NCBI GenBank assembly: GCA_902702965.1
Contig: CACRXP010000001.1
Span: 5,002,447 to 5,066,446, forward strand
DNA: 64,000 nucleotides
Source of the DNA: Spirometra erinaceieuropaei
Lineage: Eukaryota > Platyhelminthes > Cestoda > Diphyllobothriidea > Diphyllobothriidae
Direction of reading: 5' to 3'
Below the pieces are notes generated by a model, which was given only the letters and a program-made list of their open reading frames with translations, ran no database searches and had not been told where the DNA came from. The first letter of the stretch is position 1, and each line of letters starts with the position of its first letter. This document shows, piece by piece, positions 58,560 to 64,000 of this stretch. A program made the translations under genes and the position numbers.

Positions 58560-60117
58560 ATATGTTGAAAAAATAGACCCAGCGGTGTTCTACCACAAGT
58601 TTTCATGAATGTGCGTATAACCGAGTAGGCCCGTGTGGTGGTTGAATGTGCGTGGTTAGTGCGGGAAATTGAGCCGATGGCATCTGGTGTATGTTGGTGT
58701 TCCAGGCACTGATTCGCCAACCTCTGTGCGATGGATTCGCAAGTGACCGAGGCCGATGCACGAGGTAAGTGTGCAGTGACAATGTGGGTAGGATAAGTTG
58801 GGGGATATTGATTGAGTTGCCGTTGTGATGCTGCTAGCGGAGGTTGCGCTGGCCAATGTGAAACTGATTGGGCTGGGGATGGCGGGCTGGTCGATATATA
58901 AGTTGTGTTAGGTGTGTTGATACTGCGGCGAATTCTGCTGTTTTCGATACGCATGTGACCAAATAGGCCCACGTGGTGTCTGAGCTTGCGTGGATATTGA
59001 AGGCGGATGCGGCAAATGGATGTTGTGACCCCTGGCACTGTTGCGGCGACGGCGGCGGCAGTGCGACATATTCGCATGTGACCGACCTGGACGATGAGTT
59101 GGGTGAATTTTCAGTTGCGATGGGGGACAGGCTAGGAGAGAATCCATGTCGCTGGAAATAGGGGTGGAAATAGTGAGGGTGGTGGTTGAAGGGCCGTCAA
59201 GAGAGTTTTGTTCGGTGATGGAAGTGGGACATGGGGAATTCGCTGTCACTGTCGCAGAAGCTGCGGTAACCGACGACGGCAGGGCATGGGGATGCCGAGC
59301 ATCGGCGGTAGGAGCGGTCTTCGTAGTAGATGCAACGGGGGTTGAAACAGGGGCGGTAGGAGAGGCAGCGGTTGAGGCTGTCGGACTGTCCGGCTGTCGG
59401 TGGGTTGGATCCTGCGATGTCCGACATGGCTGATCCGTTATGTTCGTAGACAGTTCGGACATGTTGGGAATGGGAGGGGGTTGGCGTTGCGAGCCGGGAA
59501 GGCCTTTTGGCTGTTGCAACAGCGAGCCAATTTGTTTCACAGATGGTTCCTCTGGTCTTCATTTCTCTTCTCCAGGCCGGTCGGCTCTGCACAAGGTCAT
59601 CGAAATCTTCAGGTTGATCCGTGTCTTTGTAGCAACGGGGTTGACCTTGACGATATCTCCGTAGAGTAGTCGCTTTGGTAGGCGTTTGCCGTCTTTTTTC
59701 ACGAGGTAGACACTCCCTTGTAGCCAGTTGACACAGCATAATGTAAATTTTGAGGATTCCAGTCCGTTTCGAAATTTTTATGTCGGGGATCTTGTCCTAC
59801 CACCGCAGCTTTTGCATCCGACGGATACAAGCGATACCGAAATTGTTGAGTTTTCGCCCTTGTTTCTCATGGACTGTCCAGGTCTCAGCACCATACAGCA
59901 AAGTCATCAAGGTGACGGCTTGCTTCATCTTTACCTTGATGTGGATGTGAAGACCGTGGTGATTCCATACGTAGTTTTGTAGTTGGTCGAAAGCTTGCCT
60001 GCCGGTGAGCCATTTCGTCGTCGATTTATTGCAGCGAACGAGTGTGCTGCCTAAGTAGGCGAAGTGGTCCACGGTCTTCATTTTGGTCCTGATAATGTGG
60101 ATTCGAGGGACACTGTA
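58560..60117 (-). pseudogene. Zinc-finger LINE relic: reverse transcriptase C-terminus and C2H2 tail
   Basis: Minus-strand remnant of a non-LTR retrotransposon, RTE-like by motif. From 60117 down it reads YSVPRIH, then KTVDHFAYLGSTL, LLYGAETWTV (about 59905-59875) and LNNFGIACIRRMQKLRW, the C-terminal landmarks of the reverse transcriptase. After a gap come RRYRQGQ and SRPAWRREMKTRGTI near 59650-59550. Then comes a tail with about five decayed C2H2-type fingers: CPNC..HVGHRRI (59465-59410), VGHMRICR (59085-59060), HHVGLFGHMRI (58985-58950), IGLGHLRIHRTEVGE (58765-58720) and TGLLGYTHIHENL (58640-58605), joined by Ser/Thr/Pro-rich linkers. I remember such tails from tapeworm LINEs. Several frameshifts make it dead. 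Element B4 separates it from its upstream piece at 62359-62434. Confidence 0.88.
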
Positions 60118-60774
60118 ATGTAGGTGGACTAGCTCAATTAATGTCAGCTGAGATTCTGCAATGCGTTTTCGTTTCGAAAAGATTAATTAATTAGAGTTGT
60201 ACAACGAATCAACATGCAGCGTAATTCCATAATAATTCAGTTACCTCAGAATGGCGGCTTTCGAACGATCTTCTCTTCTGCTGCATGCAAAACCTATACT
60301 CTGTAAAAAGTGTCCAACTATGTGGCATGCATTTTTCTCATTGATTTTAATGCCCTTAAACATTCAATAATATTCTATAGAAAATATGCATAAAAATATT
60401 CATTTTGTATTCATTCGGTAGAAAATTTCGTCTTATTCAAATTTTATACTCGAAGGAAGGGCAAAATTCGATATTTAAAAAACTTCTAATTGTGAACTCT
60501 TTTAGTACCGCGAAATGGCTGTTCATAAAACGCTATGTCTCTACATTTACCAATGGGGCTTATACATTTAATAATATGGCTTAAATCCACGGTTGCATTT
60601 TATGAGCTACGTATATACTCTTCTTAATGCTGTAGATAAATGTATGGTATTCCGTACGCGGAAAATATGCGGCTTGTAGTTTAGAAACACCGAATGCAAG
60701 TGTAACTGCGGGTCAGATTCAATATTATTCGAAAATCGTAAAAATGTGAAGCATTTTTTCCCGAGTATGAACTG

Positions 60775-61978
60775 AAAACAGGCATTTACAGCAGAATTTA
60801 TTGGGGCCAAAAAATTTCGTGACGGTTTTTCAATTTTAGCCTGTCTCTGCATAGCATAGGCAACGAATGGAAGCGCATAGCAGTATAAATTTGTACAGAA
60901 TGGCAGTACATAAGAGCAAGGTCAAGGTTCAAGGCAATGAATAATCATATAAGACGTCCACATGAGCATCATATATGAAGCGTGCAAGATAACCACGAAT
61001 ATGTAAAGCTTACTTGATGCGGGCAGTTTATGTATCTATGGTCTCCCTGGAGCAAATATTTCTCGCTCTTTGAAAAAGAGTAAGTACTAGATTTATTTTC
61101 CATTGTATTGATGCAAAACTTTTAAAATGTAAGTATTGCCCTTTCCACGTAAATTTATGGATGACGGAGCGTCTTCATTCAGATGTAGATCAATCATTTA
61201 CGGCCAAAGTTGACGGAACAGTCCGTTCCGAAGAAGCCCGACATAACATGTCTACCTTTTAAGGGTGACAACGTCTCAAACACAATCAAGCGACGCTTGC
61301 CTTGCACTAGAGAAAGAACGTACAACGCAAAGGTGCTTATCTTCATCAGTTCCACAAAAAGCCTTCCAATTAACCGGTTAGAGGATGCCTCGCCATTGCA
61401 CGCCATCCCAAATTGTGTGCATGAATTCACATGCACTTGCGGATGCAAGTACATTGGGCGAACGCAAAGGCAATTGGCAACCAAGGCCGCTGAGAATTTG
61501 CCTAATTGGCAAGAAAACAAAACTCCGCGTTCGTCTATAACGAAACACCTGTTAAATAACGGTCATGTTGTCGACCCTAAAACATCTTTTCGAGTACCTG
61601 TCTGAGCGCATACAACTCGAACCTTGCGTTATTTAGAAGCAGCTTACACACGGAGGGAGAAACTAGACCTGTGCAAGCAGTTAGATCATGTGATCAATCT
61701 GCAATTGCCCTGGTAATCTCACACCTATAGTTTCCCCTGACTGTGATTTGTTAGTAACATTCCGTCTCCCCTTTTCCTTTATGATGCTTATGTGGACGTC
61801 TTATCTGATTATTCATTGTCTTGAATCTTGACCTTGCTTTTATGAGCTGCCATTCTGTACAAATTCATACTGCTAAGCGCTTCCATTCGTTACCTATGTT
61901 ATGCAGAGACAGGCTGCAATTGAAAAGCCGTCACGAAATTTATTGGCCCCAAAAAATTCTGCCGTACATGTCTGTTTT
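60775..61978 (+). mobile_element. Penelope-like element 4 with 198-nt inverted terminal arms
   Basis: Arms 60775-60972 and 61781-61978 are reverse complements over 198 bases at about 90 percent identity. Between them lies the 3' half of a PLE coding region (61210-61716, plus strand). PLEs are known to carry long terminal repeats that can be direct or inverted and to be 5'-truncated, which matches. The left arm is separated from the coding part by about 230 AT-rich bases without motifs. Both flanks begin with similar short sequence (aaaatcgt before, aaatcgt after), which could be the trace of a target duplication. Inserted into the core of B4. Confidence 0.85.
61210..61716 (+). pseudogene. PLE 4 GIY-YIG endonuclease coding end
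   Basis: The frame from 61210 reads VPKKPDITCLPFKGDNVSN, then the linker and the GIY-YIG core EFTCTCGCKYIGRTQRQLAT, with the CxC pair in front of YIG and the later His pair KHLLNNGH, the CCHH metal site of PLE nucleases. An in-frame TGA at 61603-61605 interrupts it; the same frame then continues RTLRYLEAA to LQLPW and stops at 61714-61716. LPW is the usual end of this PLE lineage. The helix normally reading EHLP is ENLP here. With one stop and no frameshift this is the best-kept coding piece in the window. The domain would nick target DNA for reverse transcription, but no reverse transcriptase is present in this copy. Confidence 0.85.
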
Positions 61979-62358
61979 AAATCGTCAAGATTTTAAAAAC
62001 CAAATTATGCCCTTCCATCAAGTATAAAATTGGAATAAATCATGATATTCTACCGAATGAGTGAAGGAGTAAATATTTATATATATATATTTTCCATGAA
62101 ATATTAATGAATTTTTAAGGACATCGAAAATCAATGGGAAAAATACATGCCATTTTAGTAGTCATTTTTTACAGAGCGTACTTTTTGCATGAAGAGTAAA
62201 AAAGATCATTCAAAAGCTGGCATCCTAAGGTAATTGACTTATTATAGCATTTTGCTGCATAATGTTTAGTTTTACAGCATTACTCAGTTAATCTTTTCGA
62301 AACGAAACCCCATTTCGGGATTTCAGTTCACATTTCATGAGTTAACCCACCTACTGTA

Positions 62359-62434
62359 TGTGGCAATGGGTGGTGACTGATGTATGGCCACCGTTTTGTC
62401 CGTGTTGGTGATAAGTCCTGAAAACACATGCGAC
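62359..62434 (-). pseudogene. Upstream piece of the zinc-finger LINE reverse transcriptase
   Basis: On the minus strand it reads FSGLITNTDKTVAIHQSPPI then AT, the segment that directly precedes the YSVPRIH...YLGSTL block found at 60117-60040. The two halves are in the same frame and were one sequence before B4 inserted at the TA of the Tyr codon. Upstream (higher coordinates) the LINE ends at about 62435, where a family D repeat begins, so the LINE is 5'-truncated there. Confidence 0.8.
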
Positions 62435-62860
62435 TATTTGATCGTCTCAAATGACGACGTCCATCAATCACCCCACGGCATTTGCGCAGCACCGGTGACT
62501 TGCGCGGGAATTAGTTTATGCTGACGCCCACTTGTATTGCATTTATCGAATTTTCTCTTTCCTTGCCCACCTTGAGTACGTGGCAATACGGTGACAAGAC
62601 GACAAAAAGCAGACGTGGCCCAGAGATGGAAAAATCCAACGGTCCGTTAAGGGGGGTCAATCATGACCTGGTCATCTTTATATGTGTCAGGCTTCTATGA
62701 GGTCAGATCGGTTCTCACATGGGTGCGACGGCAATAAAGGGCTCTTTGAGAAAGAGCCGTTACAGTCGCACGCGGATATTTGACTGGGGCCTAGTTATCT
62801 CGTCATTTGGTAACCTTCTGAGCCACGCCTTTTAGTGTCTCAGACTTGTAATGATTTGCG
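62435..62860 (-). repeat. Dispersed repeat family D, copy D4
   Basis: On the minus strand: the cgtcgcacccatgtgagaac block (62725), the ggctctttctcaaagagcc hairpin (62740-62758), gtctgctttttgtcgtcttg (62600), the cgataaatgcaatacaagtg counterpart (62545), ccgcgcaagtcaccggtgct (62495) and ggacgtcgtcatttgagacg (62450). These occur in the same order as the blocks of D2 and D3, with about 400 bases fewer in the middle than D3. It joins the truncated 5' end of the LINE. Confidence 0.65.
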
Positions 62861-63879
62861 AAAGGGGCGGATTCCCCAATGTCAGCCTCAACCCCTCTTT
62901 TCTCTCTCCCACCCATCGGTCGAATGACCGAGCCGATCAACCAACGTGTTGTGAGATTAAGCGAAATAGCTAACGCTGCGTGAAAACCTACGTCTAGGGC
63001 GTGCAACACACACGTACGACAGCTTGCGAGGGATCCTAGCGGTTCGACAAACGCGTACCCTTATTTAGTCAGACACAGCACATCGGTGGGGCAGCCCGTT
63101 GTAGTGACTGATTTAACCAATCAAAAAAAATAACGAATATGCATATCCGAGTGGCAAAGAGCAAGCTAGACCCTGTCAGCCGAAAAAGAAAGGTAACGGG
63201 TGGAGGAGGGACGATCTCTGTTACTGCTTATTTTTTTCCGACACACACACTTGTACAGCTACTTCGGGTCTCCAAAAGAACCAACATTATTGTATTAGAC
63301 TTGGGCAGTGGTCTATAAGCGCTTTTTAAATCAGATCAAATCCCCAATTGCCCGGGAAGAAGACGGCGAGGTAGGTCGACTGAACACGACTTTTCCAAGC
63401 TAAACTAAGTCTGGCTGGCTTTTGAACTAACACATCGGACTACAATACGCTGTTGGGTTGTTGTCAACGGCTGTGGTAAATCGGCTGTTTGGCTTCATGG
63501 AGGGGTTAGTGTGCGACAGCGTGTCGCTCGTCTACTTGGCGGTCCGACTGATTCAGTTCTGCCGCATCAGACAAGAGATCTCCTGTTAAGTCGCAAAATC
63601 TGCTTTGATGCAGGTGTTTTGAGGATGGGCTGTGGGTGCACCAAAAACTTTGCAGGGAAATGCCTAGATCCACGCAAAATAAACAATGATTGTGCAAGGA
63701 AAACTAAGCTCCTCTGGTTGGATCGGCCGTCACAACATGACTATAAGACAGCTGATCTCGAGGATTTAGATTAAGAGTTAGCAGGGCAGTATAAGTAGTA
63801 AGACCGTGTGTATCAGAACAGAGCCTCGGGAACGGTTAATGATTTTCCCTCGATGTAGGCACAAGTTGCATAGCGAGTC
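62861..63879. other. No recognised gene; spacer between D4 and D5
   Basis: An 87-codon plus-strand frame at 63511-63774 contains a Cys-rich patch (GCGCTKNFAGKC) but no zinc-binding pattern I recognise. Overlapping frames on the minus strand argue against it being a gene. A short CA run occurs at 63241-63250. Confidence 0.35.
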
Positions 63880-64000
63880 ACAGATGACAGTTCGACCGTC
63901 GATTTCGACGATGTCCACCGTGTGCCCCAAAGCAGATGGGAGCAGGGACGGTGACTTGCGCAGGGGTTTATAGTGCCAGTAGACTTGCGCTGCATCTACC
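63880..64000 (-). repeat. Dispersed repeat family D, copy D5 (cut by window end)
   Basis: On the minus strand it reads ggtagatgcagcgcaagtct, then cccctgcgcaagtcaccgtc, cacacggtggacatcgtcga and gacggtcgaactgtc, the best-preserved version of the D-family end. The upstream part lies beyond the window. Confidence 0.75.

Larger units (their letters stand above)
60118..62356 (-). mobile_element. Large palindromic DNA element B4 (type-B ends), split by a PLE
   Basis: Tips are atgtaggtggactagctc on the left (after TA at 60116-60117) and gagttaacccacctactg on the right (before TA at 62357-62358). The motif tgcgttttcgtttcgaaaag at 60161-60180 pairs with its complement at about 62296-62312; gctgcatgcaaaacctatac (60280) pairs with the stretch near 62175-62195. 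The core (about 60490-60735) matches B1 in the same orientation. About 1.2 kb of PLE (60775-61978) is inserted in the middle, leaving roughly 1.03 kb of element, the same size as its relatives. The TA duplication is confirmed by the host LINE, whose reading frame is rejoined when the element and one TA are left out. Confidence 0.88.

Noticed and set aside
58547..59540. Host zinc-finger transcription factor gene on the minus strand
   Set aside because: The long open frames (176 and 210 codons) carry finger-like pieces, but the region is continuous with reverse transcriptase landmarks upstream and the fingers are decayed and spread over different frames. It is the tail of a LINE.
61210..61605. 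Homing endonuclease or intron-encoded GIY-YIG gene
   Set aside because: The CCHH pattern, the LPW terminus and the position at the 3' end of an element with inverted arms all point to a Penelope-like element.
62078..62091. TA microsatellite as a meaningful feature
   Set aside because: Too short, and placed in an AT-rich palindromic element where such runs are expected.
62740..62758. Hairpin ggctcttt-gag-aaagagcc resembling a histone mRNA 3' stem-loop
   Set aside because: The histone element has a 6-bp stem with a 4-base loop of the TTTC type and flanking signals. Here the stem is 8 bp with a 3-base loop, no histone gene is near, and the hairpin sits inside a family D repeat.
1..64000. CRISPR array or other prokaryotic system
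   Set aside because: No regularly spaced identical repeats, no operon-like gene packing, and the transposons are eukaryotic types.

Overview
This window looks like non-genic, transposon-dense DNA from a flatworm, most likely a tapeworm of the diphyllobothriidean kind (Spirometra, Dibothriocephalus, Schistocephalus or Ligula relatives). Four things point that way: several Penelope-like retroelements (PLEs) ending in GIY-YIG endonuclease domains; a non-LTR retrotransposon whose reverse transcriptase is followed by C2H2 zinc fingers, a type I remember from those tapeworms; tRNA-derived SINEs; and degenerate TTAGGG-type tracts, the telomere unit expected for flatworms. The species assignment is inference from remembered element types and was not checked by a search. 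I found no host protein gene, rRNA, tRNA gene or CRISPR array that I can support.

Layout. 1-4.8 kb holds a decayed PLE on the minus strand (reverse transcriptase about 2750-3470, linker and GIY-YIG about 990-1480), interrupted by about 1.1 kb. A 169-bp palindromic MITE sits at 4766-4934, and the longest open frame (258 codons, unrecognised) at 5868-6644. A large palindromic element, A1, lies at 7029-7984. AT-rich sequence follows, with TTAGGG-like tracts at 10.6 and 16.0 kb and a GIY-YIG relic at 13.0-13.4 kb. SINEs occur near 18.7-19.0 kb. Two abutting palindromic elements, B1 and B2, occupy 20.07-22.0 kb. A SINE and a plus-strand PLE relic lie at 25.4-26.8 kb, a decayed CR1-like LINE at 30.9-33.3 kb, and palindromic element B3 at 33.66-34.64 kb. 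A SINE cluster is at 35.1-36.6 kb. A tandem duplication of about 1.5 kb covers 37.07-40.88 kb. Element A2 is at 45.15-46.11 kb, another SINE at 49.0-49.2 kb, and a third TTAGGG-like tract at 55.6 kb.

The right end (57.5-64 kb) is a nest of insertions. Copies of a dispersed repeat I call family D flank a minus-strand zinc-finger LINE. That LINE's reading frame is split at a TA by palindromic element B4 (60118-62356), and B4 is itself split by a PLE fragment with 198-nt inverted arms (60775-61978).

How the parts relate. The six large palindromic elements (A1, A2, B1-B4) look like one non-autonomous DNA-transposon family. They have TA target duplications, 5'-CAGT tips, long inverted arms and a shared asymmetric core, but two different terminal sequences. 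No transposase is visible. The PLEs form at least two lineages. All retroelement coding regions carry stops or frameshifts, so nothing here looks currently mobile. Element boundaries are by eye and usually good to 5-30 bases.
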